Positions 10,465 through 21,184 of a stretch of 64,000 nt of DNA are shown here, piece after piece (positions within the stretch are counted from its first letter, which is position 1; each line of letters starts with the position of its first letter). Under the pieces are notes generated by a model. It had not been told where the DNA came from, searched no databases, and worked only from the letters and a program-made list of their open reading frames with translations. Position numbers and translations under genes: made by a program. This DNA comes from Nemophila menziesii (Eukaryota; Streptophyta; Magnoliopsida; Boraginales; Hydrophyllaceae): NCBI GenBank assembly GCA_029959085.1, contig JARWIR010000010.1, forward strand, positions 17,257,001-17,321,000. Direction: 5' to 3'.

Positions 10465-11420
10465 TTAAATTATTCCATCAACATGAAACTTAGACCTAAA
10501 ACCTATGAAGTTTACCATGGTCGATCAAACCGACCTCGGTTCCATCTCTCAGAAAAGCCACTGAGTATGAAATTATTTTATCAATATGGAATTTTGATAT
10601 GAAATCTACAAATGTTAATATGTTTGATCTAAGAAACCTCCATTTAATCTCTCATAAAGTTTACTGAGTATGAAATTATTCGATCAACATGAAATTTTGA
10701 TCTAAAACCTGTAAAGCTTAGCATAATTGATATAAGAAACCTCGGTTTAATCTCTCATGTAGGTTATTGAGTATGAATTTTCCATCTACATAGAATTTCC
10801 ACCTAAAACCTATGGATGTTAACACGATCGATCTAAGAAACCTTGGTTCAATCTCTTATATGGGTTACCAAGTATGAAATTATTCCATCAACATGGAACT
10901 TTGACCTAAAACCTACAAAGGCTTACATGACCGATCCAAGAAACCTCGTTCAAATATCTCAGAAAGGTTATCGAATATGAAATTATTACATCAACACGAA
11001 TCTTTGATTTAAAACCTATGAAGGTTAACATCATGCATATAAGGAACCCCAGTTCAATATCTCAGATGGGTTATCGTGTATGAATTTGTTCCATCAACAT
11101 GGAACTTGGAACTAAAACCTATGAAGGTTAACATGGTGATCTAGGAAACCTTTTTACAATCTTGTTGAAAGTTTATCGTGTAGGTAATTATTCCATAACT
11201 ATGTTACTTCGACCTAAAACCTATGAAGGTTAATTTGGTTGATCTAAATAATCTTAGTTTAATATCGTATAAAAGTTATTGAGTAAAACATTATTCAAGT
11301 GATGCGGAACACGACCTAAAACCTAATAAGGGTAACACGACCGAACTAACAACCTCGATTCAATTTCTTAGAAAATTTATCAAGTAAGTAGCCATTCCAA
11401 CAACATGGAGTGTCCACCTT

Positions 11421-13764
11421 AAACCTAACTTGGTTGAACACGATTAAACCTCCAAAAGACTTGGCAAGTCCCATTTACAGGAAATCTTGAGTGAAACCAA
11501 TAAACTTGTCAGAAATCATGCCCCAAATTCTTAAGGGGTAGGTCGAAAGAAGAAATGAGACATGCATTGAATTTTTCTGTTAAAGGTAAAAAGTGTAAAC
11601 TACCATCTTTGTGAGCAATTACTTGATTTGGAAAAAGGCACATATAAGAAGGTAAAAGAGAAAATGCCCGTCTTTGCTAGGTTAACGTCATACAATGTCA
11701 ACCAACCACCAACGATATATCCTAAATCAGGAAAGGTGAATTCAAGATTACAAGAAAATACGTTAGATATATTATCAGTCTAGAAGTGAAAATATAACTT
11801 TATTCTCAATGGGCCTCTCGGAAGAATGCCAAAAGGCAAAAATGATTATAACATGATAAAAAGAGAAAAGGAAAAACCAGAGAAGCAAAAAGTTTGAATA
11901 TATATATATATATATATATATATTACCTCCAAACAACATCAATTTCAAAAGCAAAAACACAAAACAAGACCTTCAAGCTAGCGACGACGATCCAGATGAA
12001 GAAGCCGAAGAAGAAAAACCAACATCATCTTTGGAGGAAAGGGGGGGGGGGGGGTGGGGGAGGAGCGTCAACCAAGGAGGCAATTTGGGTGTTCTCGAAA
12101 ACCTATTTTAACTCTGGGTGAGTTGTGTAGAATTCGTCATGTAGCTGGCGCGTGCTGAAACGTTTTACAATAGATTCCTCAAAGTGCACCGACTAAAAGG
12201 AAGTATTTTCCTCCCCTGAGGAGTCGCATCGACATGCTATCACAAACCCTTGATAATCTTGTCCTTCTACTTCAACTCGTCATGAAGATCGCTCAGTTCT
12301 TTGAAAACTTAAACGTTTACCTCATAATGCATTTATTTAGAGCAAAGGTAAGGTGCAGACTACTTGCAATCCTCTCCCATGGCCTCAACGATGGCACTAC
12401 ACGACATAGACATCACGATAAATTTTATAACTTCATCATGGAAAGACCGATGGTATAGATTTGAGATCGAAACTGAATAAAGAGAAATATGTGTGGGATG
12501 TGCTTGAATCACATTCTATTGATATAAGGAAAAATGAAAAAATAATGAAACATGATTGACCCGAATAGGATATATATAGGTCATGAAGAAGTCCAAAGTA
12601 ATAGGAAGACTCACCCCCGTGATCGACGTAAACAATGAAAGAACCAAGAAGAAGTAATAAAGACGTCCCTTAAAAGACATAAATGAGGCACATGATTGTT
12701 TAAAGATAGTGGGAACCACAAAAAAGGATTATCGAGTACATAATGACACAATTTTTGATAAAATCAAACCAACACATTTAAATAAAAATAAAAAGGAAAA
12801 CCATATGCATGAAGAACACACGTGACATTTCATGATAAAGATCTGAAAAAGTTCATAAGCTCGACCTCGGTTCAACCTACTAAGGGAAAATAGATCCCAT
12901 GTACCCCCTACGAATAGGGAGTCCCCAGATTTAAAAGGGTAATTGATAAAAATAAGGTAGAACTTTGAATTATCAAAATGAAGATATGTAGTTAGCGTTA
13001 TCGTAATATATCAATCTTGAGCCTACCAAGCCAACATGTGGGATACAACATTAAATAAGGCCACACCCGTATAGAGGAACATGGTAAAGTGAAAGTGTGG
13101 GACATGACATCAAGCCTGTATGCCATAATCAGATGAAAAGTTGTAGCATCCAATTTAACTAACCACTCACTAGAGAACAATATAAACATCGAAACTACAT
13201 AAAAAAGAAGATATCAAAGAAATATAAACATGAATCACTTGAATTAGAAAGAGGTGATTGTAGTTAGCTTACAATAAATGTATGCATAATTCAAGTAATC
13301 ACAAGGCCATTCTGAGCCAAATCATTAATATATTTTATCTTTCTCTAACTATTTTACTTGTGTTCAAACAAGTTTTTACTCACCAATCGAATCCAACACA
13401 ACACTTAAACTGCTACAAATCACTCAACCAAATCAGTTATATTTTGATAAATAATAACTGGTAAAATCTGTCATATCAAGATGAATATGAAAGATAAAAG
13501 AAGAGAGACAAAAAAAATGCCAGTATAGATTAGAAAATATGAATAAATTTTTTGAAATAATGTTTGGTATTGGTTATGAATACGGAGGTAAAGTTAAGTA
13601 ATCTATTTTATTTATTCTCGGACTCGGCTTCTAAAAGGTTTTGGGCTAATAAAAGAATTTGGACCGACCTGGATCTAAAATTGTAATAATTTTTGGCCTG
13701 AGTTAATTCGATATACTCTCAAACTTTAGTTTGGGCCATTTCCAAAATATTCACTTGTTACAAA
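11421..13764. other. Unassigned duplicated sequence, copy A
   Basis: No gene is recognised. An (AT)n microsatellite lies at about 11898-11923 and a G-run at about 12040-12060. In copy B the equivalent of 11894-12130 keeps a short open frame rich in Asp and Glu (38542-38787); here the G-run disrupts it. The small open frames at 12234-12458 and 12998-13189 look like chance. Confidence 0.3.
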
Positions 13765-14360
13765 ACCCTAAATACTTATAAGAGTCTCGTAGCCGCCATA
13801 TTTCCAACGAAACGTATAACTAAAGAGTAGTAGATAGAGAATAATCATACTGGAGGAAAGTAATACATGGAGAGAAATCGAAACCAAAGAAAGAGTCAAA
13901 ATCACACTCATCAATGTTTTTTTGGATACAGGGAGATCCAAAGGATCGTGACACACTCATCAATGTTGATAGGTAATTTTTTAAATACTTTCTAGATCTG
14001 AAATATATCTTTGTGCCTATTTAATGTTGTGTTTGATGTTTTACATAGATTCATAATCCCACTGGAAAGTTAATTAACTACTATATTAGTGATTTATTTA
14101 TCATTCTATGATATAATGAATTATTGATTTTTTGTTTATATAGTACTTTGTTTGAAAGTTTGTTTATTTATAAAATTTAAATAGAACTATTTGTTAAGAT
14201 TATTTTATATTAAGTTCATTTAATCATTCAATTTAATATGTATCATATGTATATTATTTAAGTTGGATTTCATTTTCTAAAGTATTGTGAAATATTTTTT
14301 TACAGGTTGATGGTAAGATTGTTGGACATGACATTTCAAAAATTATAAAAGGTAAATAAT
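13765..14360 (+). pseudogene. Possible fragment of an intron-containing gene, unidentified, copy A
   Basis: An aaaccctaaat telobox-like word and a short leader precede an ATG at about 13867. Further on, a pyrimidine tract and acag at about 14303-14306 precede a short exon-like stretch encoding VDGKIVGHDISKIIKG. I do not recognise the protein. The same two segments occur in copy B (about 40860-41460), so they predate the duplication. The gene model is inferred from splice-like signals alone. Confidence 0.25.
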
Positions 14361-14956
14361 ACAAACTTAAAATTATCCATACATTTTAATGGCTTCAATT
14401 TTCATTTTTCAGTTACATACATTCATATATAAATTTTTTATTTATATTTTATTAATTTAAGTTAATTAGTGCATTATAATGTTTAGATGTTTTATGAGTA
14501 TCTTTGCGTACTATATTATTTTCTACTTTTTGTTCTTCATTTTGCATAAAAGATATGGTAGGTAGACGTTTCATTTTATAGATAACACTGAATTCTTCAT
14601 ACATTCTATAAGCTTTTATATAAGATTCATCAACTTGAATCTTCGCGTCCTAAAATCTTACAAAGCACCAGAATTTGTTCCCATTTCTCTCATCATGTAC
14701 GCATGAGAAGTGTGTACTTTTCAGATATTTATCTCTCGTTCTTAAGGTCAATAAATTAGATATGAATATATTAAGTGAGTTTTTTCCATAAATAACTATT
14801 ACTAAAATCTAATTGAAAGTTAACCCAAGCCCAACCCTAAGTTTTACAATTGTAATTCATAAATTCGTAATACTCAACATATGATATTTGGACTTGCACT
14901 TCTCTCTTTTATCTTGTATAGTATATTTATATGTGTTCTAGTTAAGTTGGACTATA
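14361..14956. other. AT-rich end of copy A, left part
   Basis: No feature is recognised. This matches 41460-41745 and 42633-42960 in copy B, where an LRR retropseudogene lies in between. Confidence 0.3.
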
Positions 14957-16494
14957 ATTGTTGCGAGAATTACCGCTAGCGACCGCCCAAATCGTCGCTA
15001 GTGGTATGAAAATTGGTAGCTAAAAGTGATTATCACCTTTAGCAATAGTTAGCGATTGCTAAAAGGTCGACGTTAGTTGCTAGTCTTTAGAGTTACCCCT
15101 CTACCTAGAGAACTCTTTTTTGGTCTCTTAACGTGATACATTACCAACCAGCGGATTGCTCGCTAAAGTTAGGGTATTTTAGCAACCACTAGCGGTTGCA
15201 AGTACGTTAGTAGCTTTAACGACTATGTGTGACAATTAATACTTCAAACTCTTTTCCGAGTACACAGTGGTCGCTAGACTTTTTTAACTTTAGAGACAAC
15301 GTAGTTGTCGCTAGTACTCCCTTGTTCGGCCACTAGGTGGTCGCTTGAGTTGTATAAATAAAATTTAAGAGATTTTTTATTTAGTCATTTAAAGTTCTTC
15401 ATTACCACACCTACTAAACCCAAATTACACTAAAAGCATACTTTATCTAAAATAATCAACAAATTTAAGTTTTTTTGCTATACAAAATAAAACCAACCAA
15501 CTTATACTATTAGTCTGTATCGTTTTCGTCCTGCTCAAGGCCAATAATCTCATCATCACTATCTGTATTCACCATCTGGTGGAAATCAACCTCATATGCA
15601 TTGTAGTCTCAAGTATCTGCGACTCTTTCTCATCATCTACAATAGTTGGATCATGCTCTTATCTATCTTGGTCTACTTCGGTGGATTCTTCATTATTCAT
15701 GCTTAATCCATATATCTATAATGTTCCATTCACAATAGGTATTGACTCAGAGGTATCAATCGTCAAAATGACACCCACAATATCTCCACTCCAACCGTGA
15801 TGATCACTTATTTAACATTTTAAACACAATAATATAAAGCATAAAAAATAAAAAATAAATTATGAATGGAAAATGAAAGAAATACCTCAATGAAATTAGT
15901 AGATTGAATGATAGAAATGAGTCCCACTGGATTGGGCTATCTTTGGTGGTATCCATGGTGGCACAAGAGATGTGGCGGAAAATGATGGCTCCATTGTGAG
16001 ATTTTTTGAAATTGATTTTTTTGGGAAGGTTATTAAGATTGTGGAAAAATATGGATTGGGAAAGTTTCTACAAATACGTTTTGTAGTTGCTATACAACCC
16101 CCTGTAGCGACCGTTTGAGGGTGGCTGCCAAATGATGTGTATCTTTTAGCGACCACTATTGTAATCGGTAATTTTTTTTAAATTTTTTTATTTAATGTAT
16201 CTTTACGGATTATTGTGGTGGTCGCTAATAACCTCTAGTTACTAGCGATTGATTGGTGGTCGGTATAAAGTTTTTCTTAATTTTTTTATGTTAAATAAAA
16301 TATTATCCATCAATAACGTGGTCTTTATTAGTTGGCACGTACCCCTTTAGTGACCGCACCACTCGTCAAAAGACTTAAATACTTTTTTTTATTATTGAAA
16401 ATCATTATTGATCGCGAAAATTCCTTTAATTGGCGACTACCTGGGTGGTCTTCAGAAGTGTGGTGATTAAAAGGCATCCTCTAGTAATGTAGTT
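14957..16494. mobile_element. CACTA-like non-autonomous element, degraded
   Basis: Both ends carry clusters of tagcgacc, ggtcgct and gtcgctag words in many orientations over about 350 bp, the layout of CACTA (En/Spm) subterminal repeats. The right terminus complemented reads cattactagaggatgcc, close to the usual CACTACTAGAAAATGCC-type end. The left terminus is not a clear match. The centre (15500-15800) encodes, on the minus strand, only an acidic piece ending DDEIIGLEQDENDTD. No transposase is seen. The element starts where copy A diverges from copy B. Confidence 0.45.
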
Positions 16495-16517
16495 GGAGTA
16501 ATTAGGTTGAACTTTGT

Positions 16518-16896
16518 GCATTGAAGGAGAAGCTTGGGCCCTTCTGCTTGCTCTCAGAACAGCAGGGGCAAATAATACTCAGAGTAGAATTTTCTACTCT
16601 GACAACCTTGAGTTGGTTCAAGGAATCAACAAAAAAGGAAGTCTCCACTGGAGTCTAAACCCAATTATCGAAGAAATTAATGGATGGTTAAATGATTTTC
16701 CGTTATGGAAAATAGCGTACACTAAGAGAGAGCATAACCTAGTAGCTTACGCATTAGCAAAATGTATTAGAAGAAACGTTAGTCTACTGGGATGGAAGGA
16801 TTACTCGATAACTAGATCGACTAGCTATTTACTTAGTCTTTTATCTTCATTGTAATCTCTGTTTTTTTTTTACGTTTGTAAAAAAAAAAATAGAAA
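16518..16896 (+). mobile_element. 5'-truncated L1 LINE: RNase H tail with target site duplication
   Basis: A 379-bp insertion is flanked by the 14-bp direct repeat aggttgaactttgt at 16504-16517 and 16897-16910. It encodes the last part of a plant L1 ORF2, an RNase H-like domain (GEAWALLLALRTAG, FYSDNLELVQGI, KREHNLVAYALAKC), then a short 3' end with an A-rich tail at 16880-16896. The 5' truncation, tail and 14-bp duplication are the signature of target-primed reverse transcription. A related but diverged LINE tail is at 44661-45193. Confidence 0.9.
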
Positions 16897-16910
16897 AGGT
16901 TGAACTTTGT

Positions 16911-17565
16911 AGAGTTTCTATGTAGCCGAGCTCAGAAACCCATGCGTGCCTACATAGTATGAAAAATTATACTGTTCACCCATTTGTAATGATCTTTCCC
17001 TCTGTCACCGTTTTTGTTATATTAAAGCATACCAACACCTATATTATCAATATTTGGTATAGATTACATGTTTCACGATAGAGGTAACGTATACATACTA
17101 TTTTACACACACAAACACATACAAGATCAAACTCAACATAGCAATCTTGCTTGTGTGCCATCTCAAATGCTAAACCTGACAACTTACATGCAGATCCATT
17201 AGGAGGAGTTCCAATAAAGGCCCATTAGAGTTCCCAAATAAAGGGTATGGTTGACCGAGTAAATGGACAATGAGTACGTACGTAGACCTGTAAGGAATCT
17301 AAGCTAGAACAAAATTTAAGGTGACAAATTTCCAGGAGACAGCCCTCGAAGTCAGGCAAGCAGCTTAAAAAAGAGTGCATGATGAGACAAAAATGAATAC
17401 AAAACTTGAACCGTCTGAGGACCTTATAGTGCAATTAACACCAAGAGTGTGTCACTTAATTTGTTACGATGTTCTAGGGGATCATAACGAAACAAAGTAA
17501 AGCACACGCCTCTCTTACAATGACTGCAATCAGACGTGTGTTAAATAAAGAGGAAACACGTAACA
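16911..17565. other. Unassigned sequence next to NAC fragment
   Basis: No coding sequence is recognised. Because it follows the NAC fragment's stop codon on the minus strand, it may be that gene's 3' flank. The second NAC copy lacks this flank. Confidence 0.3.
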
Positions 17566-18038
17566 TTAATGCCCAATGGTATATTGAGATTCTTGATCGG
17601 GTTCAGATTCAGATTCTTGATCGGGTTCAGACTCAGGTTCTTGATCGGGTTCAGATTCTTGATCACGGTGTTGAGATTGCAGTCCTCTAAATCTTTTTCT
17701 CTCTTCTTTGTCATAAATCTTGTATAAAACCCAATCATCTAACTGCAAAAACAATACAATAAATATAAATCAAAATTATAGCTATGATCTAAAGAATAGT
17801 AGTGAAAGGAATCAGAAAAGCATAATAAACAGTGATAAACCTTCATATCTTTAGCATGTTTTCTCTTCCTTGAAGGACCATCGAGTGAGGTATACTCATG
17901 CATTATCCAATTTGTTTTAGTCCTCACTTTATCTTTTTCTTCATAGAACACAAATCCCTTTCGAGAACCAACGTGTTTTCTAGCAAGTTGTTTTCTTCCA
18001 GGTACTCGATCCCTTTTTCCGATAACCATTCTAATCAT
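17566..18038 (-). pseudogene. NAC-domain gene fragment 1
   Basis: NAC proteins are plant transcription factors. On the minus strand an exon (18038-17841) encodes RMVIGKRDRVPGRKQ, SRKGFVFYEEKDKVRT and TNWIMHEYTSLDG, matching the C and D subdomains (the NWxMHEY motif). A 98-bp intron with GT...AG ends (17840-17743) follows. A second exon (17742-17566) begins LDDWVLYKIYDKEERKR, the E subdomain, then an acidic tail of repeated E-S-E-P-D-Q units. Subdomains A and B and the start are missing, so it is a DNA-level fragment, not a processed copy. A second copy lies at 20488-21170. Confidence 0.75.
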
Positions 18039-18269
18039 ATCTAATCGTTATGCTTTATATTTTAGATATCAGCTAATTTTTTGTATTCATCTTTTTTCTA
18101 ACGACCATATATACTTTTTGAAGCCTTTTTTTGCATTAATCGAACAAATTCACTTGGTGAAACACACAAAGATCAATCAAATAAGTAGTACCTAACAAGG
18201 GTTCCAATTTCCACTTACAAGCGATTCAGATCATACAATAGTCAAATTTAAATTGAAAGGTGTAGTTCT
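18039..18269. other. Upstream edge of NAC fragment and spacer
   Basis: The first 75 bp still match the edge of NAC copy 2 (to about 21170). The remainder shows no feature. Confidence 0.3.
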
Positions 18270-19860
18270 ATTTTTTTTTTTTTCGCTAAACAAGCCATTT
18301 TATTAATAACCATTGTCAAATTACAATTGTATCATTTTACATAATTGAATTAAACTACCCTATTTAAACACATTACATAACTCCTAATTTGTTGCAAGTA
18401 CTCTGCTCCTACTATTCTCATTATATCTTTTGCAATCACAAGACTTAACATACAATAGAGCTTGAATGTTATGCATTATCTCCTCTTCATTCTTGATCTT
18501 CCCATTATGCAGATTAGCATTCCTGTTCAACCATATAAAGTATACATATGCAGTAAACCAACCTCCAACCAAGAAGTTCATAAACTTTGTTTGAGCATTA
18601 GCTATCACCAAGTCCACTACCTCATCCCAATTTTTACAGTTAGGCCAGTTCATCTCACACTTATTCATGCACTGAATCAGAATTCTTCTCGCAAAAGGGC
18701 AGTTCACAAAGACATGGTCCCTATCTTCCACAGCACTGAGACAAAGGCTACACTTACTATCCAGCTCCAAACCCCACTCACTCATTCTATACTTAGTGGG
18801 TAGTCTATCAAGACAAGCTAACCATGTAATAAACTTGCATTTAGGCACATTAGTCTTATACCACACAACTCTTGTCCATTCCAAGATCAAGCCTGTTCCT
18901 CTAATACTTTGTAGGGTTTTCTTGAATGAGAACCTTCCCCTACAACTAGCAGACCATCTGACTATATCTTCCCCCTCTCTAAGTGTAGGAGCTACATCAC
19001 CCAACCCTCTAGGCTCGGCTGGGAAATGCCACCTTCCTCTTATATAACAGCTATTTACTGTCTTATTCACCCATAGGCTACAAATCTTCATTTCCCTTTT
19101 TAAAATTTCATTCACATTTTTACCTCCAATCCACCTATCCCAGTACAGGTAAGATCTTTCTCCATTTCTCACTTCATGAGTAATAAACTCATAAGCCAAG
19201 GTTCTCAGCTTCAAAATTTTCTTCCAAATCCATGGCATATCTTGCCTCTCACCTATACCCCATATACACTGTCCTCTCAATACATTCCTGTGGGCCCAGC
19301 AACTCAACAAGTTTCCTTCCTTTCTGTATATTCTTCAAAATAAGCTCAACAAACACACCTTATTTAATACCTCCAAATTAGGTATATTCAGACCTCCTTC
19401 AGCTGTGGGGTTGCAAATTTTATTCCATGCAACTTTAGCACCTCTAGAGCCTTCCAAATTACCCTTCCACAAGAAGCTAGCAAGTTTTTGATTAATCTTA
19501 TATATTACCTGTTTTGGAAGTAGAAACACTCTGCACCAATATAGCACTTTACTCACTAACACCACCTTTATAAGCTCCAATCTTCCAGCATAGGTTAGCA
19601 TTTTGTTACTCCAATTGCTTATATTCTCGCAAATACTCTCCACTAGCTTGTTAGCCTCTCCTATACTCAATTTCTTGGTACTCAAAGGCACCCCCAAATA
19701 TCTTACTGGTAGTTTGCCTTCCTTTATCCCCAGTATCTGCACAATTTCCTGACTCACCTCCTTAGTTACTCCCCCAAAATACACCTCACTCTTACTACTA
19801 TTTATCCTTAATCCAGACATTCTAGAAAATACATCCAAGCAATATTTCTTTGACACATCG
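18270..19860 (-). mobile_element. 5'-truncated L1 LINE (ORF2 C-terminal half), minus strand
   Basis: A poly(T) run at about 18271-18283 is the poly(A) tail of a minus-strand LINE. A 100-bp 3' UTR and ORF2 follow. The 5' end stops near 19860 in the reverse transcriptase domain. I found no convincing target site duplication (left flank gtgtagttcta, right flank ggtaatgttta). Confidence 0.8.
18384..19856 (-). pseudogene. L1 ORF2 fragment: end of RT and zf-RVT domain
   Basis: On the minus strand the first part (19856-19335) encodes the RT palm/thumb end (MSGLRINSSKSEVYFGG, LPVRYLGVPL, LTYAGRLELIKVVL). The second part (19310-18384) encodes the zinc-binding zf-RVT region (CKFITWLACLDRLPT, CSLCLSAVEDRDHVFVNCP) typical of plant L1 elements. 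A stop lies between them at about 19332-19337. The YADD-type catalytic site would lie upstream and is absent. There is no RNase H domain after zf-RVT, unlike the LINE tails at 16518 and 44661, so this is a different L1 family. Confidence 0.8.
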
Positions 19861-20057
19861 GGTAATGTTTAAAGCAATATGGAACTGTCTGTTTGTTAAT
19901 TACATAAAATTAGCAGGGAATTTGTGAACTTCTGTTTTTTCTTTTAATTTCTTTTTATCTATATAATTAAGATTGACTTGTGTAATAGCCCCAAATTTTT
20001 TAGAGTGTAGTTGTCCTATATTTTGCAGATTTGGTTAGATTACGAGGGACCGAGAAT
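19861..20057. other. Probable upstream part of the ANTH gene fragment
   Basis: An AT-rich stretch ends in a pyrimidine-rich segment and ttttgcag at about 20027. It is likely an intron or leader captured with the ANTH exons. Confidence 0.3.
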
Positions 20058-20466
20058 ATGTTTGGAAGAGGTACAGAGAGTAGCCTTAGGAAAACCCTTG
20101 GAGCAATCAAGGATAGGGTTAGTTTGGCTAAAATTAACAGTACTTTCAAGGTAACTATACTTGAATAAATCTCTACAGTACTATATTTGTGTTGTATGTT
20201 GTTTTCTCTCTTATTATTTTTTGCTTTCATCATTGAATAGGAGCTAGACTCAGCAATAGTTAAGGCAACAAAACACAATGAGCGCCCCGCTAAAGAAAAG
20301 TACTTGAAAGGTTGGTAATATCGTTAAGGTTGAAATAGCACGTGCGATTTAGTGAAAGATGTAAATTTCCTGTAGTATTATTATCGTCTAATTGAACCTG
20401 AAGCTACTAAGTTTTGTGGTTTCAGCGATATTTGCGTCTATATCCGCTACCAAGCCTCGTGCTGAC
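20058..20466 (+). pseudogene. ANTH-domain clathrin assembly protein gene fragment, three exons
   Basis: Exon 1 (20058-20150) encodes SSLRKTLGAIKDRVSLAKIN. Intron 1 (20151-20240) begins gtaact and ends atag. Exon 2 (20241-20310) encodes ELDSAIVKATKHNERPAKEK. Intron 2 (20311-20425) has gt...ag ends. Exon 3 (20426-about 20466) encodes AIFASISATKPRAD. These match the start of the ANTH domain of plant AP180/CALM-type adaptors, which bind phosphoinositides and clathrin during endocytosis. Phase is kept across both introns. The fragment then runs straight into NAC-derived sequence, so it is a captured piece and not a working gene. Confidence 0.75.
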
Positions 20467-20487
20467 TCACGTCTAATTGAGATTAAT

Positions 20488-21170
20488 GCCCAATGGTATA
20501 TTGAGATTCTTGATCGGGTTCAGATTCAGATTCTTGATCGGGTTCAGACTCAGGTTCTTGATCGGGTTCAAATTCTTGATCGGGTTCGGATTCAGATTGA
20601 GATTCTTGATCGGGTTCAGATTCAGGTTCTTGATTGGGTTCAGATTCAGATTCTTGATCGGGTTCAGACTCAGGTTCTTGGGTTCAGATTCGGGTTCTTG
20701 ATCAGCCTCAGGTTCAGATTCTTGATCACGGTGTTGAGATTGCAGTCCTCTAAATCTTTTTCTCTCTTCTTTGTCATAAATCTTGCATAAAACCCAATCA
20801 TCTAACTGCAAAAACAATACAATAAATATAAATCAAAATTATAGCTATGATCTAAAGAATAGTAGTGAAAGGAATCAGAAAAGCATAATAAACAGTGATA
20901 AACCTTCATATCTTTAGCATGTTTTCTCTTCCTTGAAGGACCATCGAGTGAGGTATACTCATGTATTATCCAATTTGTTTCAGTCCTCACTTTATCTTAA
21001 TCTTCATAGAACACAAATCCCTTTCGAGAACCAACGTGTTTTCTAGCAAGTTGTTTTCTTCCAGGTACTTCCCTTTTTCCGATAACCATTCTAATTATAT
21101 CTAATCGTTAAGCTTTATATTTTAGATTTCAGCTAATTTTTAGTATTCATTTTTTTTGTAACGACCATAT
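20488..21170 (-). pseudogene. NAC-domain gene fragment 2 (diverged duplicate)
   Basis: This matches 17567-18113, including the intron and upstream edge. The E subdomain (LDDWVLCKIYDKEERKR) and the TNWIIHEYTSLDG segment remain, but a small deletion (near 21065) and a stop break the upstream exon. The acidic tail repeat is roughly twice as long as in copy 1. Copy 1 and copy 2 flank the LINE at 18270 and the ANTH fragment. Confidence 0.7.
20500..20735. repeat. Short tandem repeat in NAC tail
   Basis: Repeats of about 18-24 bp are built on gattcttgatcgggttcaga, with gattcag and gactcag variants. Copy 1 has a shorter run (17586-17670). The minus strand encodes repeated Glu/Ser/Pro/Asp/Gln. Confidence 0.85.
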
Positions 21171-21184
21171 TTAATTTTACTTAC

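Larger units (their letters stand above)
9346..11420. repeat. About 104-bp tandem array, copy A
   Basis: Diverged units of 101-105 bp are built on gagtatgaaattattcc, ctaaaacctatgaaggtta, aagaaacctcggttcaatct and cagaaaggttatc. The array continues directly from the 67-bp array and shares the aaacct and ggttatcgagt words with it. It is interrupted by the foldback element at 9466-10464. Further units are at 23755-24030, 37106-38060 and 42960-43187. Confidence 0.8.
6415..14956. repeat. Large duplicated block, copy A (left part)
   Basis: This block is collinear with copy B from 34178 and looks about 95 percent identical by eye. Matching landmarks include the inverted Athila remnant, the two tandem arrays, the AT microsatellite and the exon-like segment near 14300. 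Copy A carries a 999-bp foldback element missing from B. B carries a SINE and an LRR retropseudogene missing from A. Copy A is interrupted at about 14956 and resumes at about 23750. At about 11215-11320 it has one extra array unit compared with B. Confidence 0.8.

Noticed and set aside
20392..20790. Plus-strand 132-codon frame of repeated I-L-D-R-V-Q
   Set aside because: Only its first codons are a real ANTH exon. The rest is the complement of the NAC tail repeat.
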